Source: Psychrobacillus sp. FSL K6-2836 (lineage in GTDB: Bacteria > Bacillota > Bacilli > Bacillales_A > Planococcaceae). Taken from it: a stretch of DNA of 64,000 bases. The stretch covers positions 930,001 through 994,000 of the forward strand of contig NZ_JBBOOM010000001.1 in assembly GCF_038003085.1 (NCBI RefSeq), read 5' to 3'. A program made the position numbers and the translations under genes. Shown one piece after another: positions 8,021 through 15,116 of this stretch; the stretch's first letter is position 1; each line of letters opens with the position of its first letter. The notes below the pieces were generated by a model. That model was given only the letters and a program-made list of their open reading frames with translations, had not been told where the DNA came from and made no database searches.

Positions 8021-8755
8021 TTACACTTGTGATTTATGGTGGAATGGACATTTGCCTTGAATTGGCTCAATATCATCACCTATAAAGGATTGCTTCCATT
8101 CATTATGTGTTGGGTCGCCAAAGTGGCCGATATCTGGATGCTTAGGTAGCTGATCCCACGCTTCTACACGTTTACGAACCTTTTCACGTGACATAATACC
8201 ACCTTTTTCAGTTCCTTCTAATCCTTCAAATATTTTGCGAGGTTGGAACCCCAGAACCATCGCATTTCCTAGATGACGTGTCTTTCGTTTCTTATATGCA
8301 GGAGCATTTCCAAACACGAAGATTGGCTCTCCATTGAATCGGAAATCCCATAAATAGTGTTCAGGATCCCGAGGACTATCTTCTGGCCATTCAACTTCAT
8401 CTACTTCATGTAAGTATTGTAGGATTTCCCAAAATTGCTTTCGGTAATCGTCGATCGAACCCTCTTGCTCAAAAGGCTCAACAAACACAAAAAGACCGTG
8501 TCTTTTGTATTTTGGTAATTTAAATAAATCTAGAAAGCCTTTTACTGCGGACGGTAGATTACTCCAGTCATCTTGATTGATATAAGCATAGCGGAGCTCA
8601 CCTTTTAGTTCGCCACTCATTCCAAAAAAACATGGAAACGTTTTATCCGTTACCGTGTTATGAAAAGTTTCGTATTCTTTATAGAGCCAACTAGGCAAGT
8701 CAGTTCTAGTATGAAAATCTTCTTTTGATAATAAAGCTTGTTCCTTCGTAATCAT
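8021..8755 (-). CDS. YqcI/YcgG family protein
   Basis: A 244-residue soluble protein with the look of the YqcI/YcgG family: FPCFFGMSGELKGELRYAYI near residue 41, then VFVEPFEQEG, NAPAYKKRKTRHLGNAMVLGFQPR (about 155-178) and a Cys/His-containing end (GKCPFHHK). No catalytic residues have been assigned in this family as far as I know. It stands alone, divergent from the DDAH-like gene, with CGATTGTATG and GGAGGCG in front of the start. Function unknown; the family call is confident. Confidence 0.75.
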   Translation of the reverse strand: MITKEQALLSKEDFHTRTDLPSWLYKEYETFHNTVTDKTFPCFFGMSGELKGELRYAYINQDDWSNLPSAVKGFLDLFKLPKYKRHGLFVFVEPFEQEGSIDDYRKQFWEILQYLHEVDEVEWPEDSPRDPEHYLWDFRFNGEPIFVFGNAPAYKKRKTRHLGNAMVLGFQPRKIFEGLEGTEKGGIMSREKVRKRVEAWDQLPKHPDIGHFGDPTHNEWKQSFIGDDIEPIQGKCPFHHKSQV

Positions 8756-8924
8756 ACAATCGCCTCCATTAACTTAATTCACATTCTCTTTATATCTATT
8801 CTTTACCCCAACCTGAATTTACTGAAACAGCAATGTTCGAATGTAAATATTTTTCACAAATAGGTTATGAAATTAAAAATCAAGGGAATATAAAAGAATG
8901 AATAAAGAAATTGGAGGATTACTT

Positions 8925-9779
8925 ATGGTGAAAATAATTCAAGATCAATCTCAAATACATTGTCAAAGTGAATATGGAACACTTCAAAAAGTCTTCTTAT
9001 GTGAACCTCAATACATGGAAATTAAAGAAGTGATTAATGATGTTCAAAAAAAGTATGTAAATAATAATATTGACCGTTCACTTGCTATTTCGCAGCATCA
9101 GATATTTGAACAAACTTTACGGAATGCAGGTGTGGAAGTGATTAAACTGCGACCAAGTAAAGAACACCCAGAACAAGTTTTCACTAGAGATATTGGTTTC
9201 ACTTTAGGCAATTGCTTATTTATATCCAAAATGGCGAATCCTATTCGTCAAGGCGAAGAAAAAATATTAGCTCATTGGATGAATGAACACGACATTTCTT
9301 ATAAAAAAGTCTCAACACATTCCATTGAAGGTGGCGATGTAATCATTGATGGCAATCGTGTTTTTGTTGGAGTTAGCGATCGTACATGTAAAAATGCTAT
9401 TCAATCTTTGCAAAGAGATTTACCAGATTTTGAGATTATACCTATTCCTTTTAACCCAAAATATTTGCATTTAGACTGTGTGTTCAATATTCTTTCTTCC
9501 AGTGATGCTTTGATTTTTCCTGATGCGCTAGAACCAAAAATCGTAGATCGTTTGTCGAGCATGTATCATTTAATCGAAGTAAGCGAAAGTGAGCAGTTCT
9601 CAATGGGTACGAATGTATTATCTATTGGGCATAATCGAGTATTTAGTTTGCCAATAAATCAGGACGTTAATCGTCAGCTGAGAGAGCATGGATATCAAGT
9701 GTTGGAAGTCGATTTCTCAGAAATCATAAAATCAGGTGGATCCTTCCGATGCTGCTCATTGCCAATTATGCGGCATTAA
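8925..9779 (+). CDS. DDAH/arginine deiminase-superfamily amidinohydrolase (YkgA-like)
   Basis: A 284-residue enzyme of the guanidino-group-modifying superfamily. The pentein signature is intact: FTRDIGF (substrate Asp), HSIEGGDVI (Glu/Asp), KYLHLDCVFNIL (catalytic His) and the C-terminal SGGSFRCCSLPI with the nucleophilic Cys. Such enzymes hydrolyse dimethylarginine to citrulline plus dimethylamine, or act on related guanidines; the true substrate is not deducible. The start is chosen at the ATG preceded by TTGGAGGATTACTT rather than the upstream in-frame ATG at 8898, which would translate through that site. Confidence 0.8.
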   Translation: MVKIIQDQSQIHCQSEYGTLQKVFLCEPQYMEIKEVINDVQKKYVNNNIDRSLAISQHQIFEQTLRNAGVEVIKLRPSKEHPEQVFTRDIGFTLGNCLFISKMANPIRQGEEKILAHWMNEHDISYKKVSTHSIEGGDVIIDGNRVFVGVSDRTCKNAIQSLQRDLPDFEIIPIPFNPKYLHLDCVFNILSSSDALIFPDALEPKIVDRLSSMYHLIEVSESEQFSMGTNVLSIGHNRVFSLPINQDVNRQLREHGYQVLEVDFSEIIKSGGSFRCCSLPIMRH

Positions 9780-9814
9780 GAAAGACCTGACAAAAGACGC
9801 CCAGTCCTTTAAGA

Positions 9815-10085
9815 TCAAAACCTGTTTCTATCGTTTTCCAAGGGCTTTGAACAGACTTTTTGCTATATTATTACCAGTATCTTTTTTCGGTAATCTTATA
9901 ACGTTTGTCTGTCCGTCGCCCTCCTACAACTCTTAGAAACAGGTAAGTGCGTTTTTGGGTAACTAAAGATAAGATACTTTCCTATCGATAGAACAAGCTT
10001 ACGAAGATGCAATTTCGTTCGCTATATCGCTTCTTTATGAGTCAAACACTTACTATTTCTCTTTATTTCCACTAGAATAAAAGAA
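9815..10085 (+). repeat. F-family dispersed repeat, copy with simple loop
   Basis: A long imperfect hairpin whose outer arms are ACCTGTTTCTA and TAGAAACAGGT, with further paired blocks GAACAGAC/GTCTGTCC and ATTATTACC/GGTAATCTTAT, followed by an unpaired tail of about 130 bp. The same arms and tail recur at 25678-25998. It begins about 35 bp after the DDAH-like stop codon. Confidence 0.7.
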
Positions 10086-10104
10086 AATCTGCTTTCTTCC
10101 CCTG

Positions 10105-10211
10105 GATGGTTCATTGCTCCCCCTGCGGAGGCCAACAGGATGTTGGTCACGAAGGCGTTGCGATCGCGACGTGGCGCACTTAGCCTTTGTACTCCACCTG
10201 AAACGGAAATC
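10105..10211 (+). repeat. E/G composite repeat
   Basis: Contains the G hairpin CCAACAGGATGTTGG followed by GAAGGC...GCCTTTG, enclosing the near-perfect palindrome CGTTGCGATCGCGACG, and ends in the E-type CACCTGAAACGGAAATC. Nearly the same composite lies at 12083-12210. Confidence 0.65.
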
Positions 10212-10280
10212 AGTCGTATTATTCATTTATAAAAGTGCGTTTAACTCAGTATTTACAGGAAATTTTTTATATACTTTCTC

Positions 10281-10327
10281 TAAAAAAATAGATTGGTCAC
10301 CTTATAACAGTGACCAATCTTTTTTTA
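10281..10327 (-). terminator. Terminator of the GH13-like gene
   Basis: An 11-bp perfect stem (AGATTGGTCAC 10290-10300 with 10310-10320) and 9-nt loop, flanked by T-runs on both strands, so probably bidirectional. Confidence 0.8.
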
Positions 10328-11776
10328 GTTCTTTGCTTTTTTCTCTTCATCTAATCTGCGTTGCTTGCCTTTTTTCCAAACAATGATCAGGAATAACATA
10401 AACAATAAATAAGCAACGGCCATTGCCGCGATATAGGCGCTATTAAGCCCATTGTCTTCGTTAACCTGGTACACTTCGACTATTTCTCTATCTAGTACTA
10501 ACGGATATGAACCATCATCTGAAGCACGGACTGTATCTGATTCAAATAAACCACGCAGTTCTTTATCTTTCCCTATTACCTCGCTAGAAATGTCGATTCT
10601 TTTTGTGCCACTTGTATTGTTAACGACAACTATAAAAGTTTCTTCATCAGAATATCGTTTGTAGACGGCATATCCATCTTTATTTTCTAGCAATTCCATT
10701 TTACCAGTTCGCATCGCTTCTGATTTTGTTCGAATGGAGGCCATATCTTTTAAATATTCAATTAGCTCTTCATCTACACGGAAATTCATAATTTGGTGGC
10801 TATCTTGTGGATTTTGACCATTCATCGCTATTTCCGTGCCATATGTCATATAAGGCACACCTGGTAACGTAAGTAGTGTACCGATCGCCATTTTAATACG
10901 AGTAGGTGGGAACATATTCTCTAAGGCACTATGATATGTAATTCTCTCCGTCAATAAATGATCCACCATTAAAAGACTATTTTCGTTTGCTGAAGAAATA
11001 GAATCCGAAGGTAAATCTGTATTTTTGAAAGTGTCTCGGAAATCTAACATTAGCTGTTCTGAATAGTCCAGATCAAAATCAGCCTCTGACTCTTCGAGGG
11101 CTATGACATACATCGGTTCTCGTACTTCTTTTACTGCCAAAATTAACTCATTTATAAATGGAGTTGGTGCTCCCTCCAACTCAGACAATTTAACACCATC
11201 AATTTTGTACGTTTCTGCAAAATTAACAAGTGTATCAATTAGAGCTTGTTGTACATCAGGATTATTCAAATCTAGATGCATTTGACCATCTTCTTTTGAA
11301 AGTATCCAATCACTCTTTTCGTTATCATCAGCCCAGATATGGTTCTCACTATAATTGTTTAGAGGGAATTCAACCATGATCTTTAAATCTTTTTCATGAG
11401 ATTTGTCTAATAACTCGTTAAATTCTTCAGTTGTCCCAAAGTGTCTTTCCAATTGTTCGAAATCTAAAATTCGCTTACCATCATAGGATTCTGTTGCAAA
11501 AACAGGTCCTATCGAGATAGTAGTGAATCCCATATCGCTAATATGTGTCATTTTTTCCATAACACCGAGAAAATCTCCACCTGAGAATGCATTAGGATCT
11601 TTTGGATTGACATCATAATCGTTCGTTCCTATTTTATTAAAGTAGCGATCTACATATAGATCATAAATACTTTCGTTATGTATAGAGTTATTCGTTTCTG
11701 CATTGCTCACTAGAGTTGTCGATAGGCAAAGACTACTCATAAGCAATCCAGTTATAATCCATTTTGTTAACTTCAA
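10325..11776 (-). CDS. Membrane-anchored GH13 (alpha-amylase family) protein, catalytic site apparently lost
   Basis: A 483-residue secreted protein. It has a signal peptide (MKLTKWIITGLLMSSLCLST, cleavage near SNAE), a GH13-like barrel, a C-terminal beta region, and one membrane segment near residues 452-472 with a basic tail. The start is a TTG with AAAGGAGG seven bases upstream; the ATG 11 codons earlier would translate through that site. Conserved region II, normally GFRxD, reads GVKLSE: the nucleophile Asp is Ser198 and the preceding Arg is Lys196. Region IV (NHD) reads MVDHLL and region I (DxxxNH) is changed too. The fold is supported; hydrolase activity is doubtful. It could bind glucan or be a pseudoenzyme at the cell surface. 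Confidence 0.75.
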   Translation of the reverse strand: MKLTKWIITGLLMSSLCLSTTLVSNAETNNSIHNESIYDLYVDRYFNKIGTNDYDVNPKDPNAFSGGDFLGVMEKMTHISDMGFTTISIGPVFATESYDGKRILDFEQLERHFGTTEEFNELLDKSHEKDLKIMVEFPLNNYSENHIWADDNEKSDWILSKEDGQMHLDLNNPDVQQALIDTLVNFAETYKIDGVKLSELEGAPTPFINELILAVKEVREPMYVIALEESEADFDLDYSEQLMLDFRDTFKNTDLPSDSISSANENSLLMVDHLLTERITYHSALENMFPPTRIKMAIGTLLTLPGVPYMTYGTEIAMNGQNPQDSHQIMNFRVDEELIEYLKDMASIRTKSEAMRTGKMELLENKDGYAVYKRYSDEETFIVVVNNTSGTKRIDISSEVIGKDKELRGLFESDTVRASDDGSYPLVLDREIVEVYQVNEDNGLNSAYIAAMAVAYLLFMLFLIIVWKKGKQRRLDEEKKAKN

Positions 11777-11927
11777 GGTAAATCCTCCTTTGACGCATAT
11801 ACATTTCATTTTATCAAAGCTATGTTTTAATCGCTATCGTTTCGCAATTAAAGCAATAAATATCTATAATAATTCGTCCAAACTGTGACAGGTCGCAAAG
11901 TTGTTATAAATGTGTTATTTAAGTGGT

Positions 11928-12038
11928 TACTTGCTCTTCCTTAGTGAGTACTTGCTCTTTGTCGTTGGTTACTCGCTCTCCTAAGGATTTACTTGCCCTC
12001 TGACTTTGTTTACTTGCTCTCATCTTGTATTTACTTGC
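11928..12038 (+). repeat. 21-bp phased array of TACTTGC words (6 sites)
   Basis: TACTTGC, or one-base variants, starts at 11928, 11949, 11970, 11990, 12011 and 12032: steps of 21, 21, 20, 21 and 21 bp. The bases between the words are not conserved. It lies upstream of the GH13-like gene. A second array of the same word is at 22675-22786. Confidence 0.8.
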
Positions 12039-12082
12039 TTTAGGGAAAAATTATCCATTTCATGACAAACTTTAGTTGTATT

Positions 12083-12210
12083 TTAGCGACGGTGATGGTT
12101 CATCGCTCACCCCGCGGAGGCCAACAGGATGTTGGTCACGAAGGTGTTGCGATCGCGAGGTGGCGCACTTAGCCTTCATTCCTTTGTCACCACCTGTAAT
12201 GGAAATCACC
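12083..12210 (+). repeat. E/G composite repeat
   Basis: Carries the CCAACAGGATGTTGG hairpin, GAAGG...CCTTC enclosing TTGCGATCGCGA, and the E-type end CACCTGTAATGGAAATCACC. It is nearly colinear with 10105-10211, with an extra left part (GCGACGGTGATGGTTCATCG) also seen in the E copy at 3291-3398. Confidence 0.65.
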
Positions 12211-12276
12211 AGAAATTTTCATTCTTTAAAATATCATGATCCCACTATTCCCGATACCATTTTAAAAACTTTCTTA

Positions 12277-12309
12277 TTTAAAAACAAAAACCACCAATCA
12301 TTTTGGTGG
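12277..12309 (-). terminator. Terminator of the small membrane protein gene
   Basis: CCACCAA (12291-12297) pairs with TTGGTGG (12303-12309), with TTTTTGTTTTT following on the minus strand. The hairpin overlaps the last codons of the gene at 12298. Confidence 0.7.
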
Positions 12310-12459
12310 CTTCTCAGTTTTATGGAATTCTTGAAGGATATGTGATTGGAGTTCACCTGGAGAATCGGTGTTGTTTTTTTGTAGGTTAGCAATGATAAAT
12401 GATGTGGCTACAAATGCAATCATTAGGACAATTACTAATATTAGCAATGATATTCCCAT
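12298..12459 (-). CDS. Small single-pass membrane protein, unknown function
   Basis: A 53-residue protein beginning MGISLLILVIVLMIAFVATS: one membrane helix (about residues 3-25) then a hydrophilic tail ending HKTEKPPK. The start is chosen at the ATG behind GAGGGGGAGCAGGAA; the frame is open 16 codons further upstream without a better ribosome site. It is the last gene after yisK and yisL in the same direction. I do not recognise a family. Coding is supported by the ribosome site, membrane pattern and a well-placed terminator. Confidence 0.6.
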   Translation of the reverse strand: MGISLLILVIVLMIAFVATSFIIANLQKNNTDSPGELQSHILQEFHKTEKPPK

Positions 12460-12550
12460 TTCCTGCTCCCCCTCTCTTCTTACCTCTTTCAAATAGCATA
12501 ATATCAATAGATTGAAAAGAAGCTTCCACTATGTGAAAGCTTCCCCGTAC

Positions 12551-12913
12551 TTATGCTAAGAAATTTTCGCCCATTGGTAGTTTGAAACCTAGGAATAGGG
12601 CGATGAAGAAGAAAACAAACATTAACACTAAAAAAGTTGTGTATGGTTTTCCTTTTGCCTTTTTCACTAAAGTCATTTCCATCATACCAATTACTAATAT
12701 ACCTGCTAGGAATTTTAATCCGTAAAGCATTCCTTCACCGAAGTCCATACCTTTGATGAACAAAGCAACTCCCGTAATAATGATCAGGATGTAGAACAAA
12801 CGTAAAATCATATGAACTACTTTCGGTTTTGCAATCGCTAATGCTACAAAAAATAGGATTAGTGCGACTACCCAAGTGGTAATGTGTAAATGTGTTGATG
12901 CTAAGAAATCCAT
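12551..12913 (-). CDS. yisL: YisL-family (UPF0344) membrane protein
   Basis: A 120-residue protein with four predicted membrane helices (about 10-28, 35-55, 64-80 and 93-113). The pattern THLHITTWVVALILFFVAL followed by KPKVVHMILRLFYILIIITG matches the UPF0344/YisL family. It sits just downstream of yisK as in B. subtilis. Its biochemical function is not known. The ATG follows GAGGTGGAAAA. Confidence 0.8.
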   Translation of the reverse strand: MDFLASTHLHITTWVVALILFFVALAIAKPKVVHMILRLFYILIIITGVALFIKGMDFGEGMLYGLKFLAGILVIGMMEMTLVKKAKGKPYTTFLVLMFVFFFIALFLGFKLPMGENFLA

Positions 12914-12967
12914 TTTTCCACCTCAATTATACTTGTAGTTTACTACTATCCTATTTAGTGTACCATG

Positions 12968-13864
12968 TTACTCGAATTTGTTCACTAATGTACCTATTCC
13001 TTCAATCGAAATTTTGACTATATCTCCTGATTTAAGGAAGCGTGGCGGATTAAATCCTTTGCCTACACCTGCAGGGGTCCCTGTTAATATAACATCACCT
13101 GGTTCTAGGGTAACCGATTTCGAAATTTCTGCAATAATTTGTTCAACTGAAAATACCATATCGGAAGTTTTTCCGTTTTGACGAATTTCATCATTCACTT
13201 TTGTCACGACTGCGAGTTCCTGTGGATTCGGCAACTCATCTTTAGTCACTAAGTATGGCCCCATTGGACAAGATCCATCTAGACTTTTCCCTAAGAAATA
13301 TTGCTGATGTTTCGTTTGTAAATCACGTGCCGTTAAATCGTTAGCAATTGTATATCCAAAAATATAATCGTATGCTAACTTTGCCGGAATATTTTTCCCT
13401 TGTTTACCAATAACGATCGCTAGCTCGCCTTCGTAATCATAGGAGTTTGTTATATCTGCATGAAGTGAAAGAGTTTGTTCATCTGCTGCAATAGAAGTTG
13501 GAGACTTCGTAAATACAACAAAATCACTTGCTATGCCACCCATTTCTTTCGCATGGTCAGCGTAGTTTTTACCGACTGCCATAATATTTTTTGGGGTACG
13601 TGGAATTGGTGACAACCACTCGATTTCTGTAAAAGAACGTTTAAAATTATTTGGATTTTCAGCCTTTAGAGCAGCTTCTACTAATTTACGAATTTGTTCG
13701 ACAAAATCCATCCCTAAACGCACACCTTCTAAAATGGTAGTTGGAAAGTCGGGTAATACTTGGAGCGTCTCCTGAATGTGTAAAATATCCCATACTGCCT
13801 CTTCTTTTTTGACTTTTGGTCCGAAGTAATTTTTGTCATTTAAACGGTATGATAATAGTTTCAT
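12968..13864 (-). CDS. yisK: Fumarylacetoacetate hydrolase-family protein YisK
   Basis: A 298-residue FAH-superfamily protein. The catalytic domain spans about residues 90-298, with KNIMAVGKNYADHAKEMG, YDYEGELAIVIGK (metal-binding Glu residues), and DVILTGTPAGVG near the end. An N-terminal extra domain of about 85 residues is typical of YisK. FAH proteins bind a divalent metal and act on oxo-acids; B. subtilis YisK has been described as an oxaloacetate decarboxylase that interacts with the cytoskeletal protein Mbl. The metal-ligand pattern appears intact. The ATG has AAGGGAGTGTCC upstream. Confidence 0.85.
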   Translation of the reverse strand: MKLLSYRLNDKNYFGPKVKKEEAVWDILHIQETLQVLPDFPTTILEGVRLGMDFVEQIRKLVEAALKAENPNNFKRSFTEIEWLSPIPRTPKNIMAVGKNYADHAKEMGGIASDFVVFTKSPTSIAADEQTLSLHADITNSYDYEGELAIVIGKQGKNIPAKLAYDYIFGYTIANDLTARDLQTKHQQYFLGKSLDGSCPMGPYLVTKDELPNPQELAVVTKVNDEIRQNGKTSDMVFSVEQIIAEISKSVTLEPGDVILTGTPAGVGKGFNPPRFLKSGDIVKISIEGIGTLVNKFE

Positions 13865-13908
13865 CTAATGGACACTCCCTTAATTGTTTTAATCTATCTC
13901 TTAGTCTA

Positions 13909-15105
13909 TTACAAATTGAGTTCCTTTTCATCCTTTTTCGATAAACTATTCGAATAAGTCAGTTTTCTCCACACTATTTCTACAGGACCTTGCTTAAATT
14001 TCATAAACCAAATCTCTGCAAATACTATTTGCAAAACGTAAATACCGACAGCCATCCATGTACCTGTGCTTATATCAATCTTTCCGTACAACCCAAATCC
14101 GTAAGCATAAAAAATAGTGGTTGCAATAATTGATTGCATTAAATATATTGTCATGGACATTCTACCGACCTTCCCGATTGGCGAAAGTATTTTAGCACCC
14201 ATCGGAATCAAACAAATCATCGCAATAACACCTGCATAAGCAATCGCTTGGAGTGGGCCACCAAAAGTGTCTTGAACATTCATCGTGAACATATTTGCTT
14301 CATTTTGATATGGAATCAGCTTAATCACTGTACCAATTGCAAAAGCAACAACGATCGTAATAATCCAAAAGACTTTTAACTCTCTCGCTCTTTCGATAAG
14401 CTTCCATTTTGCTGCTGCTGCACCTAATAATAGGAATGGTACAATTGTAATGAACATAACTAAAAGTACTGCCCCACTCCCATTCATATAAAGCCAATCT
14501 TCTAATCGTTGCCAGAAAATATCCAACCATGATCCTTGACCATATGCAAGAACAGATTCTTCAATTGCCTGAATTCCAGTATAAATAATCATGTCATCAG
14601 GGCTAAGTTTGTAGGCCAAGTAAATTAAGCCATTAAGTAAACCATTTGGTACTAAAAATAAGAAAATACTAATAAGAAGTAACCAAATTGGCTTCAATCT
14701 AATCATGAGTATTAAAACAAATCCTGCTAATGCATACGTTATCAAAATGTCTCCTGCCCAAATAAGAAAAGCATGAATACATCCGATTAATAGTAAAACG
14801 GACAATCGTCGAACAGCAAATTTAGAAAAAGCACCGCCATTTGCTTCAGATTTCATAAATTGCATAGCCAAACCGTATCCAAATAACATAGAGAATAGCG
14901 GATACACACTTCCTTGTACAAAAATGTCAATCATTTTAAACGTCTCATAATCACTTGGATTTTGATACCAAGTATATGGATTAATATAAATATATGGAGT
15001 ATGGAAAAACAACATATTCACGACAAATATCCCGAGTAGGGCGAACCCTCTCATAACATCTATTGAAATAATGCGTTCACTTACTCCCGTTGGTTTGATT
15101 TGCAA
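13909..15105 (-). CDS. DUF418 family integral membrane protein (YeiB-like)
   Basis: A 398-residue multi-pass membrane protein. It opens with RIISIDVMRGFALLGIFVVNM, the usual start of this family, and has about ten hydrophobic helices. The C-terminal half (from about residue 230) carries the DUF418 part, with MSMTIYLMQSIIATTIFYAYG near residue 318. The start is a TTG with GGGGGAG five bases upstream. It follows addA by 11 bp in the same direction, so it may be cotranscribed with addBA. Function unknown; such proteins are often listed as putative transporters or acyltransferase-like. Confidence 0.8.
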   Translation of the reverse strand: MQIKPTGVSERIISIDVMRGFALLGIFVVNMLFFHTPYIYINPYTWYQNPSDYETFKMIDIFVQGSVYPLFSMLFGYGLAMQFMKSEANGGAFSKFAVRRLSVLLLIGCIHAFLIWAGDILITYALAGFVLILMIRLKPIWLLLISIFLFLVPNGLLNGLIYLAYKLSPDDMIIYTGIQAIEESVLAYGQGSWLDIFWQRLEDWLYMNGSGAVLLVMFITIVPFLLLGAAAAKWKLIERARELKVFWIITIVVAFAIGTVIKLIPYQNEANMFTMNVQDTFGGPLQAIAYAGVIAMICLIPMGAKILSPIGKVGRMSMTIYLMQSIIATTIFYAYGFGLYGKIDISTGTWMAVGIYVLQIVFAEIWFMKFKQGPVEIVWRKLTYSNSLSKKDEKELNL

Positions 15106-15116
15106 GCTTTCTCCCC

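Noticed and set aside
8898-8924. Upstream start for the DDAH-like gene
   Set aside because: Using it would translate through the strong TTGGAGG ribosome site that precedes the ATG at 8925.
10114-10386. Plus-strand ORF of 90 codons
   Set aside because: It lies across an E/G repeat and a terminator and runs into the GH13-like gene; no ribosome site.
12076-12345. Plus-strand ORF of 89 codons
   Set aside because: It reads through an E/G repeat and a terminator; the shared peptide with the ORF at 10114 reflects repeat homology only.
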